Source: Chromatiales bacterium
Lineage (GTDB): Bacteria > Pseudomonadota > Gammaproteobacteria > Steroidobacterales > GCA-2729495
DNA length: 64,000 bases
Assembly: GCA_016789845.1 (NCBI GenBank)
Contig: JAEUQA010000086.1
Coordinates: 62,001-126,000 of the forward strand
Direction: 5' to 3'
The notes under the pieces were generated by a model that saw nothing but the letters and a program-made list of their open reading frames with translations, did no database searches and had not been told where the DNA came from. The position numbers were made by a program, and so were the translations under genes. This document shows, piece after piece, positions 1-10,242 of this stretch (its first letter is position 1; each line of letters starts with the position of its first letter).

Positions 1-1146
<1,146 letters not shown>

Positions 1147-1213
1147 CAAGGAAGGTCGTCGCGGGCTAAAGCAGCGCCGCGGCTGGCCCCCGGCACGGAG
1201 CAGGAGAGTCTCG

Positions 1214-2602
1214 ATGGCTAACAAGGGTTATCGCGTCGAACGCGACAGCATGGGCGAGTTGCGGGTGCCGGAGCAGGCGCTCTGGGGTGCACAGACCCAG
1301 CGCGCGGTGGACAACTTCCCGATCAGTGGCCTGCCGATGCCACGGGGCTTCATACGCGCCCTGGGCCTCATCAAGTGGGCTGCGGCGGGGGCGAACGCGG
1401 AACTCGGCCTGCTCAAGAGTGGCAAGGCGATGGCGATCCAGGCCGCGGCGCTGGAAGTCGCGGCTGGCAAGCACGATGCGCAGTTCCCGATCGACGTCTT
1501 CCAGACGGGATCCGGGACCAGCTCCAACATGAATGCCAACGAGGTCATTGCACGCCTCGCGACGAAGCGCCCCGGCTCCGAGGTCCATCCCAACGATGAC
1601 GTGAACATGGGCCAGAGCAGCAATGACGTCATTCCGACGGCGATCCATGTGAGTGCCGCCCTCGAGGTTTCCGAGGCACTCCTGCCGGCGCTCGCCCACC
1701 TTCGGCTGGTGATTGAAAAGAAGGCCAAGGAGACCGATGACGTCGTGAAGACCGGCCGCACGCATCTCATGGACGCGATGCCGGTGCGCCTCGGCCAGGA
1801 GCTGGGGGGCTGGGCCCAGCAGATTGCCAACGCCGAGGCACGGCTCCAGGACTGCCTGCCGCGGCTCACGCGGCTTGCCCAGGGTGGAACGGCGGTGGGC
1901 ACCGGCATCAACGCGCACCCGAAGTTCGGCAAGAAAGTCGCGGTCCTGCTCGGCGAGCACACCGGCGTCAAGTTCGACGTCTCGCGCAATCTCTTCGAGT
2001 CCCTCAGCTGCCAGGACACCGCGGTTGAGCTGTCGGGCCACCTTCGGACCCTGGCCGTTGCCCTGATGAAGATCGCGAACGACTTGCGCTGGATGAACAG
2101 CGGTCCGTTGGCAGGCCTCGGCGAGATCGCGCTTCCGGGCCTGCAGCCGGGGAGCAGCATCATGCCCGGCAAGGTCAATCCGGTGATTCCCGAGGCCGTG
2201 GCAATGGTGGCCGCGCAGGTCATTGGCAACGATGCCACGATCACGGTGGCCGGCCAGTCCGGTAATTTCCAGCTCAACGTCATGCTGCCCGTCGTGGCCT
2301 ACAACCTTCTCCAGAGTATCCAGCTGCTCTCGAGTGCCAGCCGCGTGTTGGCCGACAAGGCGATAGAGGGGTTCAAGGTCAATCACGACAAGCTCGCCGA
2401 GGCCCTCGATCGCAATCCGATCCTCGTCACGGCCATGAATCCGGTCATTGGCTACGAGAAGGGCGCCGCCATCGCCAAGAAGGCCTATGCCGAGCGGCGC
2501 CCTGTCCGTGACGTGGCGGCCGAGCTGACGGACCTCTCGAGCAAGGAGATCAACCGGCTGCTGAACGCCAGGGACCTGACCAAGGGCGGCATCAAGTCCT
2601 GA
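1214..2602 (+). CDS. fumC: class II fumarate hydratase
   Basis: Fumarase C interconverts fumarate and malate in the TCA cycle without an iron-sulfur cluster. The 462-residue length is normal. Visible motifs are GSGTSSNMNANEV, the NMGQSSNDVIPTAIH segment, the GRTHLMDAMP active-site loop and the signature PGSSIMPGKVNPVIPEA. The start is the ATG at 1214 with an AGGAG-type ribosome site about 8 bases upstream. The same frame stays open leftward to base 41, but that part is the antisense of purB and is not coding. It is divergent from purB, and a NUDIX gene follows 19 bases downstream. Confidence 0.96.
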   Translation: MANKGYRVERDSMGELRVPEQALWGAQTQRAVDNFPISGLPMPRGFIRALGLIKWAAAGANAELGLLKSGKAMAIQAAALEVAAGKHDAQFPIDVFQTGSGTSSNMNANEVIARLATKRPGSEVHPNDDVNMGQSSNDVIPTAIHVSAALEVSEALLPALAHLRLVIEKKAKETDDVVKTGRTHLMDAMPVRLGQELGGWAQQIANAEARLQDCLPRLTRLAQGGTAVGTGINAHPKFGKKVAVLLGEHTGVKFDVSRNLFESLSCQDTAVELSGHLRTLAVALMKIANDLRWMNSGPLAGLGEIALPGLQPGSSIMPGKVNPVIPEAVAMVAAQVIGNDATITVAGQSGNFQLNVMLPVVAYNLLQSIQLLSSASRVLADKAIEGFKVNHDKLAEALDRNPILVTAMNPVIGYEKGAAIAKKAYAERRPVRDVAAELTDLSSKEINRLLNARDLTKGGIKS

Positions 2603-2621
2603 ACCTGTCCGTACCTGCACG

Positions 2622-3236
2622 GTGATTGACCGGCTGATCATCAGCCTCAGGGAGTCCCGGCCACCGGTGGATCTGCCGCGGGAGGCCCTGGCCCGGCTGC
2701 CGGGTGGCTCGGCCGGGCAGCTCTTTCCCGACCCGCTGGTGCCTGCCGCGGTCCTGGTGGGGCTCGCGCACCGGGAGGCCGGCTGGGAAGTGCTCCTGAC
2801 CCGGCGCACGGAACAGCTGCGGGATCACCCCGGCCAGATCAGCCTTCCCGGCGGGCGGCTGGAGGCTCACGACGAAGGACCGCGTGCAGCCGCTCTCCGC
2901 GAGGCGCGCGAAGAAGTCGGCATCGGGCCGGAGTTCATCGATGTCGTCGGATACCTGCCGCCCCACCCCGTGGTCACGGGCTTTGCCGTCAGTCCCGTCG
3001 TTGCGCTCCTGCGCCCGGGCTTCACGTTACAGGCCGACCCGGCCGAAGTGGCCGAGATCTTCGCTGTCCCGCTGGAGCACCTGCTGGACCCGGCAAACTT
3101 CATTGCGGGCGAGCGGAGGGTCCGGGGCATCACCCTGCCGGTTTACACCTGCCAGTTCGGTTCGCACCTGATCTGGGGCGCTACCGCGCACATCCTCCAC
3201 AGCCTTGGCGAGATCATCCATGCAGCAGACCAGTAA
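2622..3236 (+). CDS. nudL: NUDIX hydrolase, CoA pyrophosphatase type
   Basis: A 204-residue NUDIX protein of the NudL/CoAse type, predicted to split coenzyme A or its derivatives into phosphopantetheine and 3',5'-ADP. The block LLTRRTEQLRDHPGQISLPG is typical of the CoAse subgroup and runs directly into the NUDIX box (GGRLE ... REAREEVGI) around residues 75-100, with the metal-binding glutamates present. The start is the GTG at 2622, the first start in frame after fumC. The 3' end overlaps mazG by 17 bases, which suggests co-translation of two nucleotide-sanitising enzymes. Confidence 0.87.
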   Translation: MIDRLIISLRESRPPVDLPREALARLPGGSAGQLFPDPLVPAAVLVGLAHREAGWEVLLTRRTEQLRDHPGQISLPGGRLEAHDEGPRAAALREAREEVGIGPEFIDVVGYLPPHPVVTGFAVSPVVALLRPGFTLQADPAEVAEIFAVPLEHLLDPANFIAGERRVRGITLPVYTCQFGSHLIWGATAHILHSLGEIIHAADQ

Positions 3237-4014
3237 GCGGGACATCCGGACCCTGCTCGGGATCATGGCCACCCTGCGTGATCCGGTCAGGGGCTGTCCC
3301 TGGGACCGGGAGCAGGACTTCGGGTCCATCGCGCCCTACACGATCGAGGAGGCCTATGAGGTGGCCGATGCCATCGACCGGGATGACCTGCCGGAATTGC
3401 GCGATGAACTGGGTGACCTGCTGTTCCAGGTGGTCTTCCACGCGCAGATGGCCAGCGAATTGCGCGCCTTCGACTTCGGTGATGTCGTCGAGGCCATCAG
3501 CGAGAAGATGATTCGCCGGCATCCGCACGTCTTTGGTGCCGGCATCATCGAGTCTGCCGGGCACCAGCGCGATGCCTGGGAGCAGCTCAAGGCCTCGGAA
3601 CGGGCGTCCGCCGGGCGTGATTCGTCGGCCATTGGGGGCGTCGTTCAGTCGCTTCCGGCCCTCTCGCGAGCCGAGAAGCTCGGCAAGCGGGCAGCCCGCG
3701 TCGGCCTCGATTGGCCGGACCCGCGTGGCGTTGCCGACAAGGTGCGGGAAGAGCTGGATGAGGTGGCTGCAGCCCTGTCGGAGGGAGAGCCTCACCGGGT
3801 GCAGGAAGAGATCGGTGACCTTCTCCTGGCCTGCGCCAGTCTGGCGCGGCACTGTCGTGTCGATCCGGAGGAGGCGCTCCGGCAGGCGTGCCGCAAGTTC
3901 GAAGCACGCTTCAGGCGGGTGGAGGATGCCGTGCAAGCCCGGGGCGCCGAGTGGCGCAACCTCGGGGCAGACGAGCTGGACAGAATGTGGGAGGAAGCCA
4001 AGACGCAGGAGTAA
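3220..4014 (+). CDS. mazG: nucleoside triphosphate pyrophosphohydrolase MazG
   Basis: MazG hydrolyses (d)NTPs to the monophosphate plus pyrophosphate. From the ATG at 3220 it gives 264 residues, the normal size for the two-domain protein. The N-terminal domain has LRDPVRGCPWDREQDF and the metal-binding helix pair EEAYEVADAI / ELRDELGDLLFQVVFHA. The C-terminal repeat has EELDEVAAAL and EEIGDLLLACASLAR. A TTG at 3205 would add five residues (MARSS), but the ATG is more usual. It overlaps the end of the NUDIX gene. Confidence 0.92.
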   Translation: MQQTSKRDIRTLLGIMATLRDPVRGCPWDREQDFGSIAPYTIEEAYEVADAIDRDDLPELRDELGDLLFQVVFHAQMASELRAFDFGDVVEAISEKMIRRHPHVFGAGIIESAGHQRDAWEQLKASERASAGRDSSAIGGVVQSLPALSRAEKLGKRAARVGLDWPDPRGVADKVREELDEVAAALSEGEPHRVQEEIGDLLLACASLARHCRVDPEEALRQACRKFEARFRRVEDAVQARGAEWRNLGADELDRMWEEAKTQE

Positions 4015-4092
4015 TTGCCAGCTGCGCCCTGGGGCTGTCCATGCGGCAGCCGTTTTGCCGGTGCCGGAACGCTTATGGCATAGTCCGGCCGC

Positions 4093-5448
4093 ATGATTTC
4101 CCCCACCCCTCACGCCGGCTGGCACCCGGCCAGCTGGCTGGCCTGCAATGCCGGCCAGATCCCTGCCTATCGCGACGCCCGGCGTGCAGACGCGGTGATG
4201 ACCGCATTGGCCCGTCTGCCACCACTGGTGACCTCCTGGGAAGTCGACGCCTTGCGCGGGCAACTGGCCCTGGCGGGTGAGGGCAAGGCATTCATTCTCC
4301 AGGGCGGCGACTGCGCCGAGACGTTCGACGACTGTCGCTCCGACGTGATCGTGACCAAGCTCAAGATCCTGCTGCAGATGAGCGTGGTGATCATCTCCGG
4401 GCTGAAGCGGCCCGTGGTACGTGTCGGGCGCATGGCCGGGCAGTACGCCAAGCCCCGATCGGCGAGCACGGAGACCCGCACCGATCAGACGCTGCCCAGC
4501 TACCGCGGCGACATCATCAACAGGAACGCGTTCACCGCGGAGGACCGCGAGCCCGATCCCGAGCTCATGCTTCGGGCCTACGAGCGCTCCGGCCTGACCC
4601 TGAACTTCATTCGTTCGCTCATCGATGGCGGGTTTGCCGACCTCCATCATCCGGAGAACTGGGACCTGGACTGGGTGAGCCATTCGCCCATGGCCGACCA
4701 GTATCGCCGGACGGTCCAGACCGTGGCCGACGGCCTCGACTTCTTCGAGAGCCTAACCGGCAAGTCCATCGACCAGGCGAGGCGGGTTGACTTCTTCACC
4801 TCCCACGAGGGGCTGCACCTGCCCTACGAGCAGGCCCAGACACGATTCCTGGAGCGCCGGCAGGGCTGGTATGACCTGACGACCCACTTTCCCTGGATCG
4901 GCGTCCGGACGAGCCAGCTGGAGGGAGCGCACGTGGAGTTCTTTCGCGGCATCCGGAATCCGGTGGCGGTGAAAGTGGGGCCGGACACCACCCCGGCATT
5001 CCTGCAGGGCCTGCTGCGCACACTGAATCCTGACAATGAGGCCGGCCGGCTGACGCTCATTCACCGGCTTGGGGTTGGCCGCGTCCGGCAGCTGCTGCCA
5101 ACCTTGATAGAAGTCGTTCGCGAGGCTGGCGCCCGCGTCGTCTGGGTCTGTGATCCCATGCACGGCAATACCGAGACGTCCAGCTCGGGACTGAAAACGC
5201 GGCGTGTCGAGAGCATCCTCGGTGAGCTCGAGGCCGCATTCGAGGTGCACCGGGCCGCCGGCTCGCACCTGGGTGGCGTGCACCTGGAGCTGACGGGTGA
5301 TCACGTGACGGAATGCACCGGTGGCGCACGCGGCCTGACCGATTCGGACCTGCCCCGCGACTACCGGAGCCAGGTCGATCCGCGCCTGAACTACGAGCAG
5401 GCGATGGAAGTCGCCATGCGAATCGCTGGTCATGGACGAGACGTTTGA
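4093..5448 (+). CDS. type II (plant-like) DAHP synthase
   Basis: 3-deoxy-D-arabino-heptulosonate 7-phosphate synthase condenses erythrose-4-phosphate with PEP and opens the shikimate pathway. The 451-residue protein is of the type II class, not the type I AroF/G/H class. Class motifs include FILQGGDCAETFDDC (about residues 73-87), the VVRVGRMAGQYAKPRS segment, FFTSHEGLHLPYEQ, the KVGPDTTP strand and the metal-site region VVWVCDPMHGNTE. The start is the ATG at 4093. Its last 17 bases overlap uvrC. Other DAHP synthases may exist elsewhere in the genome. Confidence 0.94.
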   Translation: MISPTPHAGWHPASWLACNAGQIPAYRDARRADAVMTALARLPPLVTSWEVDALRGQLALAGEGKAFILQGGDCAETFDDCRSDVIVTKLKILLQMSVVIISGLKRPVVRVGRMAGQYAKPRSASTETRTDQTLPSYRGDIINRNAFTAEDREPDPELMLRAYERSGLTLNFIRSLIDGGFADLHHPENWDLDWVSHSPMADQYRRTVQTVADGLDFFESLTGKSIDQARRVDFFTSHEGLHLPYEQAQTRFLERRQGWYDLTTHFPWIGVRTSQLEGAHVEFFRGIRNPVAVKVGPDTTPAFLQGLLRTLNPDNEAGRLTLIHRLGVGRVRQLLPTLIEVVREAGARVVWVCDPMHGNTETSSSGLKTRRVESILGELEAAFEVHRAAGSHLGGVHLELTGDHVTECTGGARGLTDSDLPRDYRSQVDPRLNYEQAMEVAMRIAGHGRDV

Positions 5449-7258
5449 CAGCAAGGCATTCCTCGCTTCGCTGACCCAGCGCCCCGGCGTATACCGCATG
5501 CTGGCCGCCGGGGGCGACATCCTCTATGTCGGGAAGGCGCGGGACCTGCGCAAGCGCGTTGCCACGTACTTCGGCAGCAAGGCCCACCACCCGAAGACCC
5601 AGGCGCTGATGGCCCAGACGGCCCGCGTCGAGGTGACCGTGACCGGGACGGAGCAGGATGCGCTGCTGCTCGAGCACAACCTGATCAAGGAGCACCGGCC
5701 GCGGTTCAACGTGGTACTCCGCGACGACAAGAGCTACCCCTGGATCTACGTGTCCACCGGACAGGAATTCCCACGTTTCGAGTTTCATCGTGGCTCGAGG
5801 AAGGCACCGGGTCGTTACCTGGGTCCCTGGCCCGGTGCCGGGGCCGTGCGGGAGAGTCTCGCCCAGTTGCAGAAGCTGTTTCGCGTCCGGCAGTGTTCGG
5901 AGTCGTTCTTCGCCAACCGCACGCGCCCGTGCCTCCAGTACCAGATCCAGCGTTGCACGGCGCCCTGCGTTGGGCTCATCCAGCCTGACGACTACCGGCG
6001 CGACGTCGAGGATGCAATCCTCTTTCTCGAGGGGCGGAACTCGGCGGTGCTGGCGAGTCTCGTTGGCCGGATGGAGCAGGCCTCGGCAGAACTGGACTAC
6101 GAGCGGGCGGCCGTGCTCCGGGACCAGATCGGGCTGATACGCAAGATCCAGGCGGAACAGGTGATTGCCGGGACCGGCATCGACGAAGCAGATGTGATCG
6201 GCGTGCACCAGGACGAGGGACAGGCGTGCATCGCGGTGATCCTGATTCGCGGCGGCCGCGTGCTGGGGAGCCGGAACTGGTTCCCGAGGGTGACAGCCGG
6301 AACCGATGCTGACGAGGTTGTTGCCGCGTTCATCGGCCAGCACTATTTCCACGAGCAGGCGCCGGCGGAGATTCTCGTACCCGTTGTGCCGCTGGACGGG
6401 GGCGTGCTCGAGGCCGCGCTCACCAGTCGGTCCCGGCGTCGCGTGCTCATCCGGCATCAGGTCCGGGGCACGCGCAAGCGCTGGCTCGAGATGGCGGCGA
6501 CCAACGCCCGCCAGGGTCTTGCCAGCCGGCTGGCGAGCGGAGCGTCTGCGCGGGGGCAGCTCGAGAGCCTGGTCGAGGCCCTGGGCCTGGACGACGTTCC
6601 CCGCCGGATCGAGTGTTTCGACATCAGTCACACCGGTGGCGGCGAGACGGTGGCTTCCTGCGTCGTGTTCGGTCCGGACGGTCCGGTGAAGTCGGATTAT
6701 CGCCGCTTCAACGTGCGGGACATCGAGCCGGGTGACGACTACGGCGCCATGCGCCAGGCTGTCGAGCGACGCTTTGCCCGGATTCGCCGGGGGGAATCGC
6801 CCGTCCCGGATCTGATCCTGATCGATGGCGGTCACGGCCAGGTGGAGAAGGCGAGGGAGGCCCTGGAGGAGTTCCAGCTGGGCCACCTCCCGCTGGTTGG
6901 AGTCGCGAAGGGGAGGGACCGGCGGCCCGGTGAGGAGACGTTGGTCTTTCCCGGCGAAACCTCGGCGCGAGTGCTGCCTGCAGGATCGCCGGCGCTCCTC
7001 CTTATCCAGCAGATCCGGGACGAAGCCCACCGTTTCGCGATTACCGGGCACCGCCAGCGCCGGTCAAAGGCGAGGGTCACGTCGACACTGGAAGCCATCG
7101 ACGGCCTGGGTCCGCAACGCCGGCGAGCCCTTCTCCGGCAGTTCGGCGGGCTGCAGGGCATCCGGCAGGCCGGGGTCGCAGACCTGGCCAGGGTTCACGG
7201 CATCAGCCGGTTGCTTGCACAGCGGATCTACGACCACCTCCACGGCGGGCAGCCCTGA
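5432..7258 (+). CDS. uvrC: excinuclease ABC subunit C
   Basis: UvrC makes both incisions in nucleotide excision repair after recruitment by UvrB. The 608-residue protein has, in order, an N-terminal GIY-YIG nuclease domain (GVYRM ... LYVGKARDLRKRV, about residues 14-38), a UVR domain (LDYERAAVLRDQI, about 218-230) that contacts UvrB, the RNase H-like C-terminal nuclease core (IECFDISHTGG ... LILIDGGHGQ), and a terminal helix-hairpin-helix pair ([26 protein letters not shown]). The ATG at 5432 lies inside the end of the DAHP synthase gene. pgsA follows, an order conserved in many gammaproteobacteria. Confidence 0.97.
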   Translation: MDETFDSKAFLASLTQRPGVYRMLAAGGDILYVGKARDLRKRVATYFGSKAHHPKTQALMAQTARVEVTVTGTEQDALLLEHNLIKEHRPRFNVVLRDDKSYPWIYVSTGQEFPRFEFHRGSRKAPGRYLGPWPGAGAVRESLAQLQKLFRVRQCSESFFANRTRPCLQYQIQRCTAPCVGLIQPDDYRRDVEDAILFLEGRNSAVLASLVGRMEQASAELDYERAAVLRDQIGLIRKIQAEQVIAGTGIDEADVIGVHQDEGQACIAVILIRGGRVLGSRNWFPRVTAGTDADEVVAAFIGQHYFHEQAPAEILVPVVPLDGGVLEAALTSRSRRRVLIRHQVRGTRKRWLEMAATNARQGLASRLASGASARGQLESLVEALGLDDVPRRIECFDISHTGGGETVASCVVFGPDGPVKSDYRRFNVRDIEPGDDYGAMRQAVERRFARIRRGESPVPDLILIDGGHGQVEKAREALEEFQLGHLPLVGVAKGRDRRPGEETLVFPGETSARVLPAGSPALLLIQQIRDEAHRFAITGHRQRRSKARVTSTLEAIDGLGPQRRRALLRQFGGLQGIRQAGVADLARVHGISRLLAQRIYDHLHGGQP

Positions 7259-7313
7259 GATCCACGCTGCACCGGACGCCGCCCCCGGCGGTGGGAGACG
7301 CTAGAATGCGCGG

Positions 7314-7889
7314 GTGTATCCGCAGTTCAACATCGCGACGTCGCTCACCTGGTTCCGTATAGCCGCCATACCCCTGGTGGCCGTGGTGTTCTACTGGGCA
7401 TCGCCCTGGGCCCGTCCCGCGGCCGCCATCGTCTTCCTGCTGGCGGCCATCACTGACTGGCTGGACGGCTATGTGGCGCGGCGGCTGCAGCAGACCTCCC
7501 AGTTCGGCGCATTCCTGGACCCGGTTGCCGACAAGATGATCGTCTCGACGGCACTTATCCTCCTCGTCCAGGCGGATCCGCGGATCATCATTGCGGCCCT
7601 CGCGGCCATCATCATCGGGCGGGAGATTGCGGTCTCCGCCCTCCGCGAGTGGATGGCCGAACTCGGGAATCGCCACCGCGTGGTCGTGTCCGGCTATGGG
7701 AAGCTGAAGACGATCACCCAGATGACGGGGCTTTGCTGCATGCTCTTCGAGCAGCCACTGCTCGGGCTGCCAATGTACGAAATCGGGGTGTTTTTCCTCA
7801 TTCTGGCGGCCGGCCTCACCCTCTGGTCGATGTTCGGCTATATCCGCGCGGCCTGGCCGGATCGTGCGGAAGGTGCGCCCCTTTCTTGA
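7314..7889 (+). CDS. pgsA: CDP-diacylglycerol-glycerol-3-phosphate 3-phosphatidyltransferase
   Basis: Inner-membrane enzyme that makes phosphatidylglycerolphosphate, the committed step to phosphatidylglycerol and cardiolipin. The 191-residue protein is multi-helical and carries the CDP-alcohol phosphotransferase motif DG-x2-AR-x8-G-x3-D-x3-D, seen as DWLDGYVARRL ... FGAFLDPVADKM at about residues 54-82. The start is the GTG at 7314. It lies 55 bases after uvrC and just before the tRNA-Gly-Cys-Leu cluster, as in Escherichia coli. Confidence 0.94.
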   Translation: MYPQFNIATSLTWFRIAAIPLVAVVFYWASPWARPAAAIVFLLAAITDWLDGYVARRLQQTSQFGAFLDPVADKMIVSTALILLVQADPRIIIAALAAIIIGREIAVSALREWMAELGNRHRVVVSGYGKLKTITQMTGLCCMLFEQPLLGLPMYEIGVFFLILAAGLTLWSMFGYIRAAWPDRAEGAPLS

Positions 7890-7928
7890 CACGCCTGCCC
7901 CGGTCGGTAGCATATGCGTCCCTTGCAA

Positions 7929-8004
7929 GCGGGAATAGCTCAGTTGGTAGAGCGATACCTTGCCAAGGTATAGGTCGCCGGTTCGAGCCCGGTTTCCCGC
8001 TCCA
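7929..8004 (+). tRNA. glyW: tRNA-Gly (GCC)
   Basis: A 76-base cloverleaf. The acceptor arms GCGGGAA / TTCCCGC pair fully. The anticodon stem ATACC/GGTAT closes a TTGCCAA loop giving anticodon GCC, the T-loop is TTCGAGC, and CCA is encoded. It is the first of three tRNAs after pgsA, matching glyW-cysT-leuZ of E. coli. Confidence 0.97.
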
Positions 8005-8072
8005 GATTTTGCCCCCAGGCCGGCGAGAACGTGCCGGCGACGAGCGTTTTGCCCGGCGGGGGTTCCCACAGC

Positions 8073-8146
8073 GGCTAGGTGGCAGAGTGGTCATGCAGCG
8101 GCCTGCAAAGCCGTGTACGCCGGTTCGATTCCGACCCTAGCCTCCA
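8073..8146 (+). tRNA. cysT: tRNA-Cys (GCA)
   Basis: A 74-base cloverleaf with acceptor GGCTAGG / CCTAGCC, anticodon loop CTGCAAA (anticodon GCA), T-loop TTCGATT and an encoded CCA. It is the second tRNA of the cluster. Confidence 0.97.
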
Positions 8147-8177
8147 TTCCCCGTTCCACCGCCTACAATCCTGCCTG

Positions 8178-8264
8178 GCCCGGGTGGCGAAACTGGTAGA
8201 CGCTGCGGACTTAAAATCCGTTGGCCGCAAGGCCGTGCCGGTTCAAGTCCGGCCCTGGGCACCA
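8178..8264 (+). tRNA. leuZ: tRNA-Leu (TAA), used as integration site
   Basis: An 87-base class II tRNA. The acceptor GCCCGGG pairs with CCTGGGC (one G-T), the anticodon loop CTTAAAA gives anticodon TAA, the variable arm is GGCCGCAAGGCC, and CCA is encoded. The 3' half is repeated at 17799-17853, which marks this gene as the attachment site of the island on its right. If the crossover fell in the anticodon stem-loop, this intact copy is a hybrid of a chromosomal 5' half and an island-supplied 3' half. Confidence 0.97.
8210..8262 (+). repeat. attL: 3' half of tRNA-Leu
   Basis: Two blocks are shared with the right end. A 14-base block covers the anticodon loop (8210-8223, equal to 17799-17812). 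A 29-base block covers the T-arm and acceptor (8234-8262, equal to 17825-17853). The variable arm between the blocks differs in sequence and length. Confidence 0.9.
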
Positions 8265-8322
8265 AGCGCAGCAAGGGTTTCAGCCGTTTTCCCCATTTCG
8301 GCACCCGCCTCAAAATTGCCAG

Positions 8323-8341
8323 CGTGTACAAACCGTGTACA
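8323..8341 (+). repeat. paired CGTGTACA repeats, left end
   Basis: Two copies of CGTGTACA at 8323-8330 and 8334-8341, one helical turn (11 bases) apart and about 60 bases inside the left attachment site. The same pair with the same spacing occurs at the right end, so these are good candidates for integrase arm-type binding sites (inference). Confidence 0.6.
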
Positions 8342-8377
8342 GTCAGACGCAAGCGGCCACCTGATGCCGCAAAAGCA

Positions 8378-8409
8378 AACGCCCCGGAGGCGGTAACCCC
8401 CGAGGCGTT
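8378..8409 (+). repeat. inverted repeat upstream of the integrase
   Basis: AACGCCCCGG (8378-8387) and CCGAGGCGTT (8400-8409) form a 10-base inverted repeat with one mismatch and a 12-base loop. It is not followed by a T-run. It could be a terminator-like structure that shields the island from tRNA transcription, or a protein-binding site. Confidence 0.45.
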
Positions 8410-8518
8410 CTGACCACCACCGACCTGATGAGAGGTGCGGCATGGCTGACCACGATTCTGTCCCGATCCCGGCCCCACGGCAACGCTCCGTCCAGCAGAC
8501 CTGCAGGAGGGCGGCGTA

Positions 8519-9598
8519 ATGGCCACGATCCTGAAGCTCGCCCGCAAGAACGGCACCAGCAAGTACCGGGCGCTGATCCGCCGCCAGGGCCACCCCGTAG
8601 CCAGCCGCGTGTTCCGCACGAAGAAGGAGGCAGACGAGTGGGTGCGGAAGATTGAAGGCGACCTGGACCAGCTGGATGACCTCCCCGGCGTCGAGGCCCG
8701 GCGCCGCACGCTCGCCCAGGCCATCGAAGGCTACATGCTCGAGTACCAGGGGCAGGACAGCGCCCGCGTCGGCCGTCTCGCCTGGTGGAAGGACAACTAC
8801 GGCGACCGTCGCCTTTCCACGATCAACCAGGCCACGATCAAAGAGGCGCTGAAGAAGCTGGGCAAGAGCCGCACCCGGAAGGCCGCCGGCGCCGGGGAGG
8901 CCGACAGCGAGGACAAGGTAGCCCAGGGGCGCAGCGCCGCCACCCTCAACCGGCACCAGGCCGCCATCGCCGTCGTCCTCAAGTGGGCCATCGAGGAAAG
9001 GTGGATCACGAAGAACCCGGCGCTGCAGATCAGCCGGCAGAAGGAGCCGGGCGGTCGCGTCCGGTTCCTGTCGGAGGAGGAGCGCAACCGGTTGCTCGCC
9101 GCCTGCGCGGCATCCGAGTGGCCCGACCTGCTGCTGTTCGTGAAGATCGCCCTGTCCACCGGCGCTCGCCTGGGCGAGATCCAGGGGCTGCGCTGGAGCG
9201 ACCTCGACCTCAAGAAGGGGCTGGCCCACCTACGGACGTCCAAGAGCGGTGAGCCGAGAATGCTGCCGCTGATAGATCCCATCCGAGACGCCCTGGACGC
9301 AAAGCCACGCCCCATAGACCGCGGGCTGATCTTCCGCTCACCGCATGCGGCTGATCGCCCGTTCAACTTCCGGCCCCATTGGGAGCGGGCCGTCACTGCT
9401 GCAGAACTCGGGAACTTCCGGTTTCACGACCTGCGCCACTCCTGCGCGTCCTACCTGGCCATGAACGGTGCCAGCCTGCTCGAGATCGCGGACGTGCTCG
9501 GCCACAAGACTCTTGCGATGGTGAAGCGGTACAGCCACCTGAGCACCGCGCACAAGCAGAACCTGGTCGCCCGCACGTTCAAGGGCATGGTGGAGTAG
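8519..9598 (+). CDS. int: tyrosine recombinase / phage-type integrase
   Basis: A 359-residue site-specific recombinase that should integrate and excise the island at tRNA-Leu. The N-terminal arm-binding region (about 1-60; KYRALIRRQGHPVASRVFRT) and the SAM-like core-binding domain (about 65-170) precede the catalytic domain. Catalytic residues are visible: Arg in STGARLGEIQGLRW, His and Arg in FHDLRHSCASYLA, His in DVLGHKTLAMVKRY, and the nucleophile Tyr in RYSHLS. The ATG at 8519 is preceded by a GGAGG-rich ribosome site. It sits next to the tRNA it targets, the usual arrangement. Confidence 0.95.
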   Translation: MATILKLARKNGTSKYRALIRRQGHPVASRVFRTKKEADEWVRKIEGDLDQLDDLPGVEARRRTLAQAIEGYMLEYQGQDSARVGRLAWWKDNYGDRRLSTINQATIKEALKKLGKSRTRKAAGAGEADSEDKVAQGRSAATLNRHQAAIAVVLKWAIEERWITKNPALQISRQKEPGGRVRFLSEEERNRLLAACAASEWPDLLLFVKIALSTGARLGEIQGLRWSDLDLKKGLAHLRTSKSGEPRMLPLIDPIRDALDAKPRPIDRGLIFRSPHAADRPFNFRPHWERAVTAAELGNFRFHDLRHSCASYLAMNGASLLEIADVLGHKTLAMVKRYSHLSTAHKQNLVARTFKGMVE

Positions 9599-9603
9599 GG
9601 GCC

Positions 9604-10242
9604 ATGCCGGCGTGGCAGCGACCCAACTGGACCGATCCCAAAGCTCATCAGGAGGCGCTCGAGGGCCTGCCGTTGTCGCAATGGCGCTGGCAGTGGATCC
9701 GGCGGCATGCCGACTACGAGCGAGACTTCAACGGGCTGACGGGTGCCGCTCTTAAGCCCGCCGGGCCCTGCAGTGAATTGCGGCTCAAGAAGGCCGGCGG
9801 ACTTCGGGAAAAGTACGGCCTCGAGTGGCTACCGGATCCGGCTGTCGATTGGGTGCCCCCTGACGTCACTGGCCGGCCGACTGTCGACGTGCACGTCACG
9901 CTCGACCTGGACCGGGTACAAGCCCAGCACGATGACGGCTACGCCATCCTGGCTGTGGATCTCACCCGGACCGAGAGCGACATCACCGAGAGCGTCAAGC
10001 GGCTGGTGCTCAACGAGAAGGCGATGCAAGAGATCGCGGAGCCTCCTCGCCAGCGCAACGAGTGGGTCACCTACGCCCGCGTCCTCGATGCTGACGCAAC
10101 TGGCGCAACAGCGAAGGCGATAGCTGATCACATCTCCAAAGACCCGATCAGGGCGAAGGTGGTCACAGAGAGCGACGTCCGGACTTGGCTGAAGCGCGGC
10201 CTCGAACTCCAACGGGCAGCTATCGCCACATCAAGAAAATAG
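9604..10242 (+). CDS. DUF6499-like island protein, possible regulator
   Basis: A 212-residue soluble protein starting at ATG 9604, five bases after the integrase stop. The first 45 residues (PNWTDPKAHQEALEG ... QWRWQWIRRHADYERDF) resemble the small DUF6499 'transcriptional regulator-like' domain, as I recall that family. The rest (VDVHVTLDLDRVQAQHDDGY and onward) is not recognised. There are no membrane segments or signal peptide. Its place right after the integrase suggests control of integration or of the replication genes, but nothing in the sequence proves it. Confidence 0.6.
   Translation: MPAWQRPNWTDPKAHQEALEGLPLSQWRWQWIRRHADYERDFNGLTGAALKPAGPCSELRLKKAGGLREKYGLEWLPDPAVDWVPPDVTGRPTVDVHVTLDLDRVQAQHDDGYAILAVDLTRTESDITESVKRLVLNEKAMQEIAEPPRQRNEWVTYARVLDADATGATAKAIADHISKDPIRAKVVTESDVRTWLKRGLELQRAAIATSRK

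Noticed and set aside
5057-7051. 664-residue minus-strand frame
   Set aside because: Antisense of uvrC and the DAHP synthase. The product is a Pro/Arg/His-rich shadow frame with no motif.
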